Source: DASYZQ01 sp035946175 (GTDB lineage Bacteria; Patescibacteriota; Saccharimonadia; Saccharimonadales; UBA4665). Taken from it: a stretch of DNA of 64,000 nucleotides. Below the pieces are notes generated by a model. The model was not told the DNA's origin. It saw nothing but the letters and a program-made list of their open reading frames with translations, and ran no database searches. Every line of letters begins with the position of its first letter. Position 1 is the stretch's first letter. The stretch covers positions 28,389 to 92,388 of the forward strand of contig DASYZQ010000026.1 of assembly GCA_035946175.1 (NCBI GenBank), given 5' to 3'. The position numbers and the translations under genes are program-made. This document shows positions 1-9,851 of this stretch, one piece after another.

Positions 1-125
1 TAGCTGAGGTTCGGCCGAGCAACTAGCAAACCTACAGTCTGCCCCAAACTTCTGACTACACCCTACACCGCTCATTATCTGTCCGAGCAAATACCTACCG
101 CCTTATGCCCATTATTGCCCATAGC
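1..125. other. Left-edge intergenic stretch
   Basis: No open frame or RNA gene is recognisable here. It lies just downstream of the CHAP hydrolase gene that is read leftward, so it may carry that gene's 3' end signals, but no clear hairpin plus T-run is seen. Confidence 0.4.
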
Positions 126-1292
126 TTAACCACCAAAGTATATATAGATTAATCCGGAGGCACTAATGGTTGTCTCATAGAACTTGCCATCATAGTATAA
201 GTTATATTGGTCAACTGTGATTGTACCATCGCCATTGACACTCTTCACCCACATGGCGTGACCCCAAGGATCGGATGAGCCCCCCATATATATGGCGACT
301 GAGTTAACCTTTGGTTCCGTCCCAGTAGGAATGCCGGCCGCTCGCGCATCGGCAGGCCATTGGTTTGCATTACCATTACCACCCCAGTAGGGCATATAGC
401 CATACGTCTTATATACCATCCATGCCGCATAACTAACACATTCGCGATTATACATACCCCAGTTATCAATCGTATTGTCTAACGAATAACTGCAACCCCA
501 GGTTCCAGCCGGGCCTGCCGCAGTAGCCGGATAGCTACCCCCACACGTGCCGCTAAAATCCACATGACCAGTACTCAGCAGTCTCCGATTGGCTGCTATC
601 TGCTCCGCTTTGAGTGTTGCTATCTGCGTATTATTTGTTTGTATCTGTTGGTTGAAGCTAGCTTGCTGATTCTGGTTCATGTTGAGAAGCTGATTCTGTT
701 GAGCCTCCTCGCTCGACAATTGTTCCTCTTGCGCCTGTTGCGTCTGTAAAGCCTGCTGAAGTTGTGCCTTTTGTGACTCTAGTTCATTTTCGAATTGTGC
801 TATCTGTGTTAGAAGTGACTGTAGCTTAGCCTGAACAGCCCCGCGATATGTCTCCGCATCAACAAAAGAACTCAAGTTATTACTAGTAGCCAGCATCTCA
901 ACCGTCGTCATCTGGCCATTAACGTACATCGCCTCGATCTCTTGGCTAAGCAGTTGTTTCTGCTGTACGATTTTGGCCTGGTCTGCCGCTATCTCTTGCT
1001 GTAATGTTACCTGGTCTGCCTGATTAGCTGAAATGGCAGTCTGAGCGGCGCTGATTTGGGCTTGCAGTTTATTAATTGCATCCTGATAGCTACTAGCCTG
1101 CGTTTGCAGGTTGCTGAGCGAGCTCTGAGCTTGAGTATTTTGTGCGTTCAGGCTGTCAATCTGCTGCTGAAAAACATCTGCATGAGCTACTGGAATACTA
1201 CCAAGCACGAAGCAAATAAGCACAGCGAGCATAGCCGACAATCGGAAACGCCGTGAAAACTGAATCGCCTGTTGCATGATTTTTTTTAGCAT
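126..1292 (-). CDS. Secreted coiled-coil CHAP-domain peptidoglycan hydrolase, PcsB-like
   Basis: The 388-aa protein begins with a basic n-region and hydrophobic core ending in an AHA cleavage-like site near residue 38. A long Gln/Ala-rich coiled coil follows (about 40-230), then a C-terminal CHAP domain (about 250-388). In the CHAP part the catalytic Cys is visible in RECVSYAAW and the His in GHAMWV. This layout matches PcsB/CwlO-type hydrolases, which are kept inactive by their coiled coil until FtsEX acts on them. The genes for FtsX and FtsE lie directly upstream on the same strand, with a 124-bp gap, supporting that partnership by inference. It should act outside the membrane, cutting peptide or amide bonds of septal peptidoglycan. 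The exact bond cleaved cannot be read from the sequence. Confidence 0.85.
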   Translation of the reverse strand: MLKKIMQQAIQFSRRFRLSAMLAVLICFVLGSIPVAHADVFQQQIDSLNAQNTQAQSSLSNLQTQASSYQDAINKLQAQISAAQTAISANQADQVTLQQEIAADQAKIVQQKQLLSQEIEAMYVNGQMTTVEMLATSNNLSSFVDAETYRGAVQAKLQSLLTQIAQFENELESQKAQLQQALQTQQAQEEQLSSEEAQQNQLLNMNQNQQASFNQQIQTNNTQIATLKAEQIAANRRLLSTGHVDFSGTCGGSYPATAAGPAGTWGCSYSLDNTIDNWGMYNRECVSYAAWMVYKTYGYMPYWGGNGNANQWPADARAAGIPTGTEPKVNSVAIYMGGSSDPWGHAMWVKSVNGDGTITVDQYNLYYDGKFYETTISASGLIYIYFGG

Positions 1293-1416
1293 ATTTATTT
1301 GCTTACGGCTACCCTTAGCCTAGCATAAAAGCTTATAGCCGTTCAAGCACCCCCTACCCCTTGAAGTTGTTTTATTTCCGCTTGAGATTTTTGTCTGAGA
1401 TTATCTGGTGAAAAAA

Positions 1417-2370
1417 TTATTTAACACTTTTGAATTTGAGATATCGTCTGGTAGCAATAACAGATGAGACGACACCAATCACTATACCGATTAGCAGTTG
1501 CCCTGTCAAAAGCAGCCAGAAATGCCTGTGGAAATATGCATCTGCATAACCGATATCCAATAGGCCAAGACTAGTTGCTTGCAATGCTGACGAAGATAAG
1601 ATAAACACTACGTCGACCAGGCTAACGGATATGACTGCTGCACAGATACCATATATAGTACTTTCTACTACAAAGGGCCCACGGATGTACCGAGTGCTCG
1701 CTCCCAGTAGTCGCATAATGGTTAGCTCATCACGTCGATTGAATATGGCCATCTGGATCGTATTGAATATAATGAGCATGGAAACAAAGCCGAATAGCAC
1801 CACGATAACCACCCCAACCCGCCGGAGTACGTCAGTGGTTTTAGCAATCTTATCGATGGCTGCCTTGCGGTCCCCGGAGTACGAAGTGCCAGCTGTCTGA
1901 TTTTCAATCTGGATCGTAGAAGGCCGATTAAGAACGCCCCTAATTTGATCAATCTTTGCTGGATCAAACGGATTAATTTGTATAGACGCGGGAAGCGGGT
2001 TACCACCGGCTTCATTAATAGCCTGTAGCAGGCTCTGGTTGGTGGCATTCTCCGCCTTGTATTCAGCCAAGGCTTCGTCCTTAGATATATAGGTAACGTT
2101 TTTTACTTCGGGTAAACCGCGTAGTTCCGACATGAATGCATTACGTTGCTGATCGGTAACCGAATCATTCAGATAAACTGATATGTTAATCTTACTGGCT
2201 ATCTGGCTAATCGTACTATTGAAGGCGGCGTTCGTGATGAGAGAGACTAGGATAGTTGTAAGAGTAACCACCATTACGGCAATTGCCGCCACGGCTAGTG
2301 TCGCATTCCGGACAAAATTAATAGCACCGGTTCGAATAATGCGCCACAGGGTTATAAGTCGACGATTCAT
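1417..2370 (-). CDS. ftsX: Cell division ABC transporter permease FtsX
   Basis: This 317-aa protein has the FtsX layout: one N-terminal membrane helix (about 20-45), an extracytoplasmic domain (about 50-165) with the conserved stretch around SVYLNDSVTDQQ, then three more helices at about 185-205, 235-260 and 285-305. It would couple ATP hydrolysis by FtsE to activation of a periplasmic or surface hydrolase during division. Its start overlaps the 3' end of ftsE by 4 bp (ATGA-type), so the two are translationally coupled. The CHAP hydrolase downstream is the likely client. The length is normal for the family. Confidence 0.92.
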   Translation of the reverse strand: MNRRLITLWRIIRTGAINFVRNATLAVAAIAVMVVTLTTILVSLITNAAFNSTISQIASKINISVYLNDSVTDQQRNAFMSELRGLPEVKNVTYISKDEALAEYKAENATNQSLLQAINEAGGNPLPASIQINPFDPAKIDQIRGVLNRPSTIQIENQTAGTSYSGDRKAAIDKIAKTTDVLRRVGVVIVVLFGFVSMLIIFNTIQMAIFNRRDELTIMRLLGASTRYIRGPFVVESTIYGICAAVISVSLVDVVFILSSSALQATSLGLLDIGYADAYFHRHFWLLLTGQLLIGIVIGVVSSVIATRRYLKFKSVK

Positions 2371-3050
2371 ATTTTGTAATCCGCGTTAGCTCGGTCGCTC
2401 GCCACACTGCCCTGTTTTAGGGTAACAACCCGGCGTTTTAGCCTATTCACAATATCCTGATTGTGCGTCGTGAGTAACACTGTAGTACCGTAACGATTGA
2501 TCTTTTCGAGCACCCGTATGACATCCCAAGCATGCTTAGGGTCTAGATTCCCGGTCGGCTCATCAGCAATCAGAATTTTCGGCTGCCGTACAATGGCACG
2601 AGCGATGGCCACCCGTTGACGTTCGCCGCCGGATAATTCGAGTGGCATGTTTTTTTCTTTGTCGCGTAAATTAACAATATCCAATACCCGAGGTACGGTA
2701 TGACGAATCTCGCTATTACCCATGCCGACCATCTCCAGCGCAAAGGCAACATTTTCAAAGACGGTCCTGTTCGGTAGTAGTTTAAAATCCTGGAACACTA
2801 CCCCTATCTTTCGTCGCAGTAGTGGGATATCTCGATCATGTAGATGATCGTAATCGATGCCACCAACAATTATCTTACCGGAGCTGGGTTTCTCCTCACG
2901 AGTAAGTAAACGGAGTAATGTTGTCTTGCCCGCGCCGCTCTGGCCGACCACAATAACGAACTCTTTCGGTTCGACATGCAAACTAATACGGTCAAGCGCC
3001 GGTGCGCTCGCCTTACCATATATCTTAGTTACCCTATCGAGTAAAATCAT
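2367..3050 (-). CDS. ftsE: Cell division ATP-binding protein FtsE
   Basis: This 227-aa ABC ATPase has a Walker A (GQSGAGKTTLL, about residue 36), the signature LSGGERQRVAIARA (about 139), a Walker B ending ILIADEPTGNLD (about 160) and the H-loop in LTTHNQDI. It is the cytoplasmic ATPase partner of FtsX. The D-loop sequence and the tight overlap with ftsX separate it from LolD/MacB-type ATPases. The start is ATG at 3050, 46 bp after the carboxypeptidase gene. Confidence 0.94.
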   Translation of the reverse strand: MILLDRVTKIYGKASAPALDRISLHVEPKEFVIVVGQSGAGKTTLLRLLTREEKPSSGKIIVGGIDYDHLHDRDIPLLRRKIGVVFQDFKLLPNRTVFENVAFALEMVGMGNSEIRHTVPRVLDIVNLRDKEKNMPLELSGGERQRVAIARAIVRQPKILIADEPTGNLDPKHAWDVIRVLEKINRYGTTVLLTTHNQDIVNRLKRRVVTLKQGSVASDRANADYKI

Positions 3051-3096
3051 TAACAGTATCTATTCTATACTAGGCCCCAGCCCCACACAAACTACA

Positions 3097-4311
3097 TTAG
3101 AGGTGGCTGATACGCCACCAAATACTCGGGCTAGGCAGAGAGTTTTTCAAGACAACTGGAGTCGCTATTGTTGTGCCGCGATAGCTTATCTTGACCGTAC
3201 CTACAGTTGTGCCAGCATGCTGCCCTGTTTGTAACAAATTAACTGAGACTTGAATCCCGGGTTTATCGTTAGCCCATTCTGTGATCGTGATAGGCTTCTC
3301 TGCTACAGCCTCTATTGAACCGCCCCAAGGTAATTTATAGCTCGCAACTTCCTGACCAGAATTGATGATTTTCTCGGTCTGAACACTCGACTCAAAAGAA
3401 CTCAAAATTTCTGGTGCATCATGGAGTGCTGTACCAAGATCAGGCGCGCCTAAGATAGCGCCGATAATACTGAATGACTGATATCGTGCCGCAAATAGAA
3501 ATGCCCCACCGGCTTCATCTGTGTTGCCTGTCTTTATCCCAACTATGCCCTCGTCTCCAAGATCAATATTAAAATTCTGAAGTGTTCCGGCAACCGGTAA
3601 AGTAATACTACTCTGACTAACAATCTGTCGGATAACTGGGTTAGTTAGGGCGACTTCGCCTAACCGGATAAGATCCTGTGGCGTACTCACCGTTGCTGGC
3701 GAGAAGCCGCTCGCATCAACTGCGAAATGCGTATGATCGAGGCCGAGCTGTAGTGCATAGTGATTAGCAAAAGCCAAATAGCTACTAATCGATCCGAATG
3801 CCCAAACTGCCGCGGAATCGGCAACGTTAGTAGAAGAGGGCACAAGCATCGCCTCAAGCATCTGATACTCACTTAGTTGCTCACCGGCACTGACCTGTAC
3901 AACTGACTCATTCTGGGCGAGTTCTTGTTGATAGGTTGCAACATCATTTTGGCCAATGGTCATGGAAGGCCCCTGCTGCCCTAATTTCAATGGTCTCTGA
4001 TACAAGATTGCAAGCGCTGTCATAATCTTAGCAATACTTGCGACTGGCAATGGGTTCTGATTACCATAATTGGCAATAAGATTCTGGCCAATTATCGCAA
4101 TGGCCTGCTCGCCATACGGGGACCAACTGACACCAGGAGATGCTGATTGCAGAGCCGACGATTGGTTAAGTATTAATGCAGGTTTAGACACGGGAAGAGG
4201 GCGATTATATGCCCAGTAAGCTAAGCCTCCTATACCTATAAGAACAATAAGTGTGAACAATGCCTTCCGATAGCGTCGTTTTTTTACCTTCTGCATAGAA
4301 TTTTTCTTCAC
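3097..4311 (-). CDS. Serine-type D-Ala-D-Ala carboxypeptidase (PBP5/DacA family)
   Basis: The 404-aa protein has an N-terminal membrane anchor (about 17-36) and an S11 penicillin-binding domain. The SxxK motif is SIAK (Ser92, Lys95), the SxN motif lies in SSTN near 158, and the KTG motif in VGIKTGNTDEAGG near 260. It should remove the terminal D-Ala of pentapeptide stems outside the membrane, limiting cross-linking. The C-terminal ~100 residues form the beta-rich domain usual for PBP5-like enzymes, but no C-terminal amphipathic anchor is obvious, consistent with N-terminal anchoring. The start overlaps the prfB stop by 4 bp. With ftsEX and the CHAP hydrolase it makes a cell-wall remodelling cluster. 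Confidence 0.88.
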   Translation of the reverse strand: MKKNSMQKVKKRRYRKALFTLIVLIGIGGLAYWAYNRPLPVSKPALILNQSSALQSASPGVSWSPYGEQAIAIIGQNLIANYGNQNPLPVASIAKIMTALAILYQRPLKLGQQGPSMTIGQNDVATYQQELAQNESVVQVSAGEQLSEYQMLEAMLVPSSTNVADSAAVWAFGSISSYLAFANHYALQLGLDHTHFAVDASGFSPATVSTPQDLIRLGEVALTNPVIRQIVSQSSITLPVAGTLQNFNIDLGDEGIVGIKTGNTDEAGGAFLFAARYQSFSIIGAILGAPDLGTALHDAPEILSSFESSVQTEKIINSGQEVASYKLPWGGSIEAVAEKPITITEWANDKPGIQVSVNLLQTGQHAGTTVGTVKISYRGTTIATPVVLKNSLPSPSIWWRISHL

Positions 4312-5423
4312 TTGGCTTCTTCGCCTGGAGATATATTACCCTGACTGAGATTATACTCGAGGTATGCTTCAATAAGAATATCCAGATTGCCATCAAGCAC
4401 TCCATCTATATCGCTAGTCTCAAATCGAGTCCGAAGATCTTTCACTTGCTTGTAGGGATGGAGCACGTAGCTCCGTATCTGATTACCCCATTCAGCTGAT
4501 TGACTCGGACCCTTGAGTTTTTCGATCTTCTCCTGATGCTGCTCTAACTTCATCTGTGCAAGCTTTGAGCGAAGAATCGTGAGGGCCATCTCTTTATTCT
4601 GGAGCTGGCTACGCTCGTTTTGTATTGCTACCACTATACCTGTCGGCAGATGGGTGATACGCACTGCAGAATCAGTTGTATTAACACTCTGCCCACCATG
4701 GCCACTAGAACGATACACATCAATGCGGAGATCCTTTTCGTCAATGGCGATTGTCTCAAGCTGATCGATCTTGGGCAATATCTCGACTCGTGCAAAACTA
4801 GTCTGCCTTAAATGATCAGCATTAAAGGGGCTCAGACGTACTAACCGATGAACGCCATGCTCCCCTTTTAATTTACCGTAGGCAAAATTCCCGTCTATTT
4901 CGCAGGTGACACTTTTGATGCCAGCTTCTTCACCAGCCGATTCGTCTATAGTTTTTACAATCATGTCATTGGCTTCAGCCCATCGGATGTACATCCTGAG
5001 TAACATCTGTGCCCAATCCTGCGCATCAGTGCCACCAGCACCAGCATAAATACTCAGGATAACACTGTATTGGTCATAAGGACCGGCGAATCGAAGCTCA
5101 TGTTTTAATTCTTCAAATCGTTGTCGTGAATCACCTAGTTGCTTAACAAGATCATCATGCAAGCCAGAGTCGCCAAGCTGAGCTAGTCCCACAAGGTCAT
5201 CTACATTGCTTTTGAGCTCGTGCCAGGGAGTAAGCCGTCGTTCCAGCGCTGCGTGTTGTTTGCTCAGTTGCTGGGCTTTCAGAGGGTCCGCCCAAAAATC
5301 TGGTTGGTGCATAATATGTGCTAAAGATGCCTGCTGTCGTCTAAGATCGCTAAAACCTATACGATTGAGCGCTGCCGTTACCGCCATTTGAAGATCGGCC
5401 GCATTATGGGCGAGCTCGTCCAT
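4308..5423 (-). CDS. prfB: Peptide chain release factor 2
   Basis: RF2 reads UAA and UGA and triggers peptide release. The codon-recognition tripeptide SPF is present (RLSPFNADHLR) and the catalytic GGQ lies in [18 protein letters not shown] choose the ATG at 5423 (MDELAHN) over one 30 nt upstream, because it sits 2 bp after the M16 peptidase stop and has an AAGGGAA ribosome-binding site. The reading frame is continuous: the in-frame UGA and frameshift that autoregulate prfB in many bacteria are absent. An intact RF2 supports UGA being a stop codon in this organism. Confidence 0.95.
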   Translation of the reverse strand: MDELAHNAADLQMAVTAALNRIGFSDLRRQQASLAHIMHQPDFWADPLKAQQLSKQHAALERRLTPWHELKSNVDDLVGLAQLGDSGLHDDLVKQLGDSRQRFEELKHELRFAGPYDQYSVILSIYAGAGGTDAQDWAQMLLRMYIRWAEANDMIVKTIDESAGEEAGIKSVTCEIDGNFAYGKLKGEHGVHRLVRLSPFNADHLRQTSFARVEILPKIDQLETIAIDEKDLRIDVYRSSGHGGQSVNTTDSAVRITHLPTGIVVAIQNERSQLQNKEMALTILRSKLAQMKLEQHQEKIEKLKGPSQSAEWGNQIRSYVLHPYKQVKDLRTRFETSDIDGVLDGNLDILIEAYLEYNLSQGNISPGEEAK

Positions 5424-5425
5424 AG

Positions 5426-6730
5426 CTAAATTCCCTTCGGCGGTTCCACCCAAAGCGGTGCGATATGATCATAGAGTTCTCGCACCGTTTGCCGTTCGCA
5501 GCTACTTAGCACTCCCAAGCCCCAGGTTTGGTCAGCGAACAACTCCCGAGCAATTTCAACGATCGCTGATTTCGTAACTGCCTTAATTCGTTTTGGTACC
5601 TGGTAATAATCTTCGATAACCCCGTCAAAAAAGTAGCGCGAACTGTACCCTGCAGCAGTGCCACCTACTGTTTGGGCACTTCGTTGAAACCTGCCAAGCG
5701 AATACGCTTGAGCTGCCTCGATATCATCTGATGCAATATTGCCAACAAAAACCTTGTTGAGTTCCTCTAGCATAATATCAAAGAGGGCCAGCACATTTTT
5801 CTTGGAAACCTGAGCACCAAACCACCAGTTGCTGCTCTGCTTAGTTTGACCAAAACCCGAACTCATCCCATAGACCAGGCCACGCTCACGAGCTGTACCT
5901 AATATTTTCGAATAGAGGGTCTCTGTTAACATGGTATTTGCCAAGCCCAGAGCGTCCGTCTCTTCATCACTCATTCGGCGATTCATGAAGCTGTCAACAT
6001 AGAAGTAGATATTTTTAACCGTCTTGTTGTGAATATACACCGGGTGATTTTGTCGCTTCGGACGCTCGTCGGGAAGTGCCAATCGGTTGGTCCCAAGTGG
6101 TAGATCAAACTGTTCCAAGGATTCTATGATAGCCTCATAGCGCTTAGGTGTTAGATTGCCAGCGATAATAAAACGTAAGTTACGTGTCGTATGTGTACGT
6201 TTATAATGATCTCGGACATCACCAACCGTTACATTGTCCATGAGACCGAGTCGCTCCTCATCAGTCTTGGCAATAAATCCATACTCTTCACGAAGACTCA
6301 GGCTTAAATGACGAAAGTGATTATTCGATCGCGCTGCCAATTCCTCACGGACATTGCCGAATTCTGCTTCAAACTCATCGTTAAGAAATAACGGTTTAGC
6401 TATAGCAACCTGCAGCAAATCCAGGATTCTATCCCATTCAAAGTCAGCACATTCCGCCTCATAGACAATATCATATACACCAGTAGAGGCATTACTGTAT
6501 GCACCGTTTTTTTCTATCTCGGCCTGAAATAGACGAGCCTTAGGATAGCGCTTATTGGCACCGAGCAGAATGTGCTCCATGAGGTGGGGAGTTTCCCACT
6601 TTCTTTCGGTAACAAGATATTCGCCAGCACGGAAGTCAAATTCGAAAGTCATAACGCTGGCATCAGGTATATGTACAAGTAGGCCCTTTGAACCGTTTTT
6701 AAGCGTCACTTCGTGTACGGTATGTTTCAT
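5426..6730 (-). CDS. M16 family zinc metallopeptidase (pitrilysin-like)
   Basis: This 434-aa protein has the inverted zinc motif HLMEH (HxxEH, about residue 50) and the downstream Glu in NVREELAARSNN, about 75 residues later. The active half of an M16 protease therefore looks complete. The C-terminal half is the second M16-like domain. Processing-peptidase-like relatives cut short peptides or precursor proteins; no substrate can be named here. No signal peptide is evident, so it is probably cytoplasmic. It sits between secA (5 bp gap) and prfB (2 bp gap) in one apparent operon. Confidence 0.85.
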   Translation of the reverse strand: MKHTVHEVTLKNGSKGLLVHIPDASVMTFEFDFRAGEYLVTERKWETPHLMEHILLGANKRYPKARLFQAEIEKNGAYSNASTGVYDIVYEAECADFEWDRILDLLQVAIAKPLFLNDEFEAEFGNVREELAARSNNHFRHLSLSLREEYGFIAKTDEERLGLMDNVTVGDVRDHYKRTHTTRNLRFIIAGNLTPKRYEAIIESLEQFDLPLGTNRLALPDERPKRQNHPVYIHNKTVKNIYFYVDSFMNRRMSDEETDALGLANTMLTETLYSKILGTARERGLVYGMSSGFGQTKQSSNWWFGAQVSKKNVLALFDIMLEELNKVFVGNIASDDIEAAQAYSLGRFQRSAQTVGGTAAGYSSRYFFDGVIEDYYQVPKRIKAVTKSAIVEIARELFADQTWGLGVLSSCERQTVRELYDHIAPLWVEPPKGI

Positions 6731-6735
6731 GTCTT

Positions 6736-9354
6736 TTACCTGGACCGTTTGCGCGCCTGCGCCTTGCGACGACGTTCTGCCTTATGTGCTTTCTTACGTG
6801 TTACACCTTTGCCTTGATTCTTGACTGATCGGTGAGCACCAGTCTTAGCTGAACTAAAATCAGCTTCTTTAAATTCATCGTCAACGTCAATAATCTTATT
6901 AGCATTACTAATCGATTGGCGAGCCGCCCGAGTTAGCTCAGTTTCGGCAGGCCGCTGGAGGTCCTCATGGCGTACTGGTTGTGCATGGAAAAGTGTACGT
7001 ACAACACTATGGCGCAAGTTACGCTGCATGTCTTCAAAGAGAATCTGCCCTTGACGACGGTACTCCACCAGCGGATCACGCTGCCCCACTGATATCCAGT
7101 GTATACCTTCACGGAGATGCTCCATATTCTCCAGATGCTGCATCCAGAGCTCATCGAGAATCTGTAGATATACGTCTCTCTCCAGCTTACGCATAACCTC
7201 AGCACTAAATGCCTCCTCGCGAGACTCGTACAACTCTCGGGCGGCCTGAAACAGCACTTTGCCGAATGTCTCAGTGGTGGCGCCGAACAGACGGTCAAGT
7301 GTTTCCTCATCAAACGGGAATAATTCACGCACAATTGGCTCGAATTGATCTGTAGTCAGAAGTGGCGATTGTGTCATTAGCTCAACTTCTTCTCCCAGGA
7401 AAACACGGATACGCTTGCTAATGTCTTCAGAGCGCAGTATTTCTCGACGCATGGCATAGGTCGCAAGACGGTGACGGTTCATAACGTCATCGTACTGAAC
7501 GACGTTTTTTCGCTGATCGAAATGGAAGCCTTCGACCTTCTTCTGAGCCCCTTCCAAGCTTTTGGTGATGAGACGATTCTCAATCGGTGTCTCTTCATTA
7601 ACCTTAAGACGACCCATCAGGCCAGCAATACGCTCTCCGCCAAAGATTCGCATAAGATCATCATCGGTACTCACGAAGAACTGCGTCACGCCCGGATCCC
7701 CCTGCCTGCCCGAACGACCGCGCAGTTGATTGTCTATCCGGCGAGCCTCATGACGCTCCGAGCCCAACACGAACAGACCGCCTCGTTCCTTGACACCTTC
7801 ACCAAGCACTATGTCCGTACCTCTTCCCGCGATGTTTGTAGCTAGTGTGACTGCTCCCTGTCGACCTGCTTGAGCTATAATGGCAGCTTCCCTCTCATTA
7901 TTTTTGGCGTTGAGCACCTGGTACGGTATATCCTCCTTGGTGAGCAGTGTAGCCAGAAGTTCATTCTTCTCAATAGACACTGTACCAATCAATACCGGCT
8001 GACCGGCTTCATGCAGGGTCTTTACTTCTTTTACGATGGCCCTATACTTACCTACCTCAGTCTTGTATATACGATCTGGCCGGTCAAACCGGGCTAGTGG
8101 ACGATTGGATGGTATATCAACAACATCGAGTTTATATATCTGATGAAACTCCTCGCTTTCGGTCATAGCTGTACCGGTCATACCGGCAAGCTTTTCATAA
8201 AGCCGGAAATAGTTCTGGAATGAAATGGTTGCCAGAGTCATTGATTCTTGCTGCACTTCAACACCTTCTTTAGCCTCAATCGCCTGGTGCAGGCCCTCAT
8301 TGTAACGTCTACCCCGCAATAACCGACCAGTAAACTCATCGACGATAACAATTTCCCCATCTTTGGTGACTACATAGTCCTTATCACGCTTAAAAAGTGC
8401 TCGGGCCCGAAGAGCTTGTTCCAGATGATAGATTGTCCGAATATTTTCAGTAGCGTATAAATTGTCAATGCCCAAAATTTTTTCGATTTTTTCGACGCCA
8501 TCATCAGTCAAGATAACCGTACGACGCTTTTCGTCAGTCTCGTAATGTTTATCCGCATCAAGTTGCACCACCACTTTGGCAAACTGTGCGTAAGAGCTAC
8601 CCGTCGTTACGCTTGGAGCCGAAATGATAAGCGGCGTACGCGCCTCATCAATCAGTATCGAATCAACCTCATCGACAATCGCAAAGTGCAGCTCTCGTTG
8701 TCTAAGCTGATCAACCTCGCGAACCATATTGTCACGTAAATAGTCAAAGCCAAACTCATTATTCGTTCCATACGTAACATCGGCCCTGTATGCCTCCTGC
8801 CTCGTACACGGTCGCAGATGACGAAAACGTTCATCTTCATGATCAGTATTTTCAAATGTCGGATCGTAGATATACGAATGGTCCGCAATAATAACCCCTG
8901 CTTTGAGACCTAAAAAGTGATATACCTGTCCCATCCAGCCGGCATCGCGCTGGGCAAGATATTCGTTGACGGTCACAACGTGAGCTCCCTGACCGCTTAA
9001 GGCATTTAGATAGACAGGGGCAGTTGCAACTAACGTTTTCCCTTCGCCGGTCTTCATTTCGGCAACGTTGCCTTCATGCATGACAATACCGCCAATCAGC
9101 TGTACATCAAAGTGGCGCTGGCCTAATGTGCGAGTGGCCGCTTCTCGCACCACGGCAAAAGCGGCAGGTAAAATCGCATCCAGCGATTCCTTTTTAAGTC
9201 TGCGTCGCAAAACATCGGTTTGCTGCTTGAGTTTGAGGTCCGACATCCTCTGATACTTGTCAGACAAAGCATTGATTTCTTTAACCCGTTTCCTGAGACG
9301 CTTTATAGTACGGGCTTGGGGATCCCCCAATAGCCGCTTGAGGATACTGTTCAT
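6736..9354 (-). CDS. secA: Preprotein translocase ATPase SecA
   Basis: SecA drives post-translational export through SecYEG. Walker A is MKTGEGKT, Walker B is VDEVDSILID, and the late helicase motif TNIAGRGTDIVLGEG is present. I choose the ATG at 9354 (MNSILKRLL), preceded by a purine-rich GGGAGAGCAGG, over an upstream ATG at 9381. This gives 872 residues, close to normal. The C-terminus is a Lys/Arg-rich tail and lacks the Cys-rich zinc motif that binds SecB in many bacteria. That fits an organism without SecB, an inference from this tail alone. Confidence 0.96.
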   Translation of the reverse strand: MNSILKRLLGDPQARTIKRLRKRVKEINALSDKYQRMSDLKLKQQTDVLRRRLKKESLDAILPAAFAVVREAATRTLGQRHFDVQLIGGIVMHEGNVAEMKTGEGKTLVATAPVYLNALSGQGAHVVTVNEYLAQRDAGWMGQVYHFLGLKAGVIIADHSYIYDPTFENTDHEDERFRHLRPCTRQEAYRADVTYGTNNEFGFDYLRDNMVREVDQLRQRELHFAIVDEVDSILIDEARTPLIISAPSVTTGSSYAQFAKVVVQLDADKHYETDEKRRTVILTDDGVEKIEKILGIDNLYATENIRTIYHLEQALRARALFKRDKDYVVTKDGEIVIVDEFTGRLLRGRRYNEGLHQAIEAKEGVEVQQESMTLATISFQNYFRLYEKLAGMTGTAMTESEEFHQIYKLDVVDIPSNRPLARFDRPDRIYKTEVGKYRAIVKEVKTLHEAGQPVLIGTVSIEKNELLATLLTKEDIPYQVLNAKNNEREAAIIAQAGRQGAVTLATNIAGRGTDIVLGEGVKERGGLFVLGSERHEARRIDNQLRGRSGRQGDPGVTQFFVSTDDDLMRIFGGERIAGLMGRLKVNEETPIENRLITKSLEGAQKKVEGFHFDQRKNVVQYDDVMNRHRLATYAMRREILRSEDISKRIRVFLGEEVELMTQSPLLTTDQFEPIVRELFPFDEETLDRLFGATTETFGKVLFQAARELYESREEAFSAEVMRKLERDVYLQILDELWMQHLENMEHLREGIHWISVGQRDPLVEYRRQGQILFEDMQRNLRHSVVRTLFHAQPVRHEDLQRPAETELTRAARQSISNANKIIDVDDEFKEADFSSAKTGAHRSVKNQGKGVTRKKAHKAERRRKAQARKRSR

Positions 9355-9460
9355 ACAAAGACCTGCTCTCCCTTTTGCCAAATTTTGTCTGAAGCTCCTG
9401 ATATTGTATCGTTTTTAACCGAATATGGCGACCCTATTTCCTGCCATATTGGGCTGTCAT

Positions 9461-9826
9461 TCAACTTTGTGATGTACGACGGATATGAGCAAGAAACCGG
9501 TGTCGAAGCTTAGGGGTAGAGTGCATCTCTTTATATTTTTTGAGTTGAAGCTTAAGTTTAGTTTCGACAATGTCAACGGCAGCATACATATTAATCGTGC
9601 TCTCATGGACATTGATCACCTCGTATGGCAGATATGCTGTAGCCTCACAGGTACATTCTTTCTTATCTTTAGACTTTTGTTCTATGAGCTTGACTTCGAC
9701 ATGAACGCTTTGGCGAATTCGTCGCGAGATATACCTATCCAGACGACCGATTTTGCGATGTACATATCTCTTCAGATCGTCATCAACACGTAAGTGAATA
9801 CCGTTAATCTCAAGTCTATTAATCAT
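9461..9826 (-). CDS. hpf: Ribosome hibernation factor, short HPF/RaiA type
   Basis: This 121-aa protein matches the short HPF/YfiA fold: an N-terminal strand (INGIHLRVDDDLKRYV), a helix carrying RKIGRLDRYI, and the strand VHVEVKLIEQ. It would bind the 30S decoding region and silence ribosomes in slow growth. The frame is open far upstream into serS, but the ATG at 9826 has a strong AGGGGGT ribosome-binding site and gives the family's normal N-terminus. The C-terminal dimerisation domain of long HPF is missing. It follows serS by 25 bp. Confidence 0.87.
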   Translation of the reverse strand: MINRLEINGIHLRVDDDLKRYVHRKIGRLDRYISRRIRQSVHVEVKLIEQKSKDKKECTCEATAYLPYEVINVHESTINMYAAVDIVETKLKLQLKKYKEMHSTPKLRHRFLAHIRRTSQS

Positions 9827-9851
9827 AAGATACCCCCTTCCTCTAAGGACA

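Noticed and set aside
4308..5453. Programmed frameshift in prfB
   Set aside because: The frame is continuous from the ATG with no internal TGA, so no frameshift is needed.
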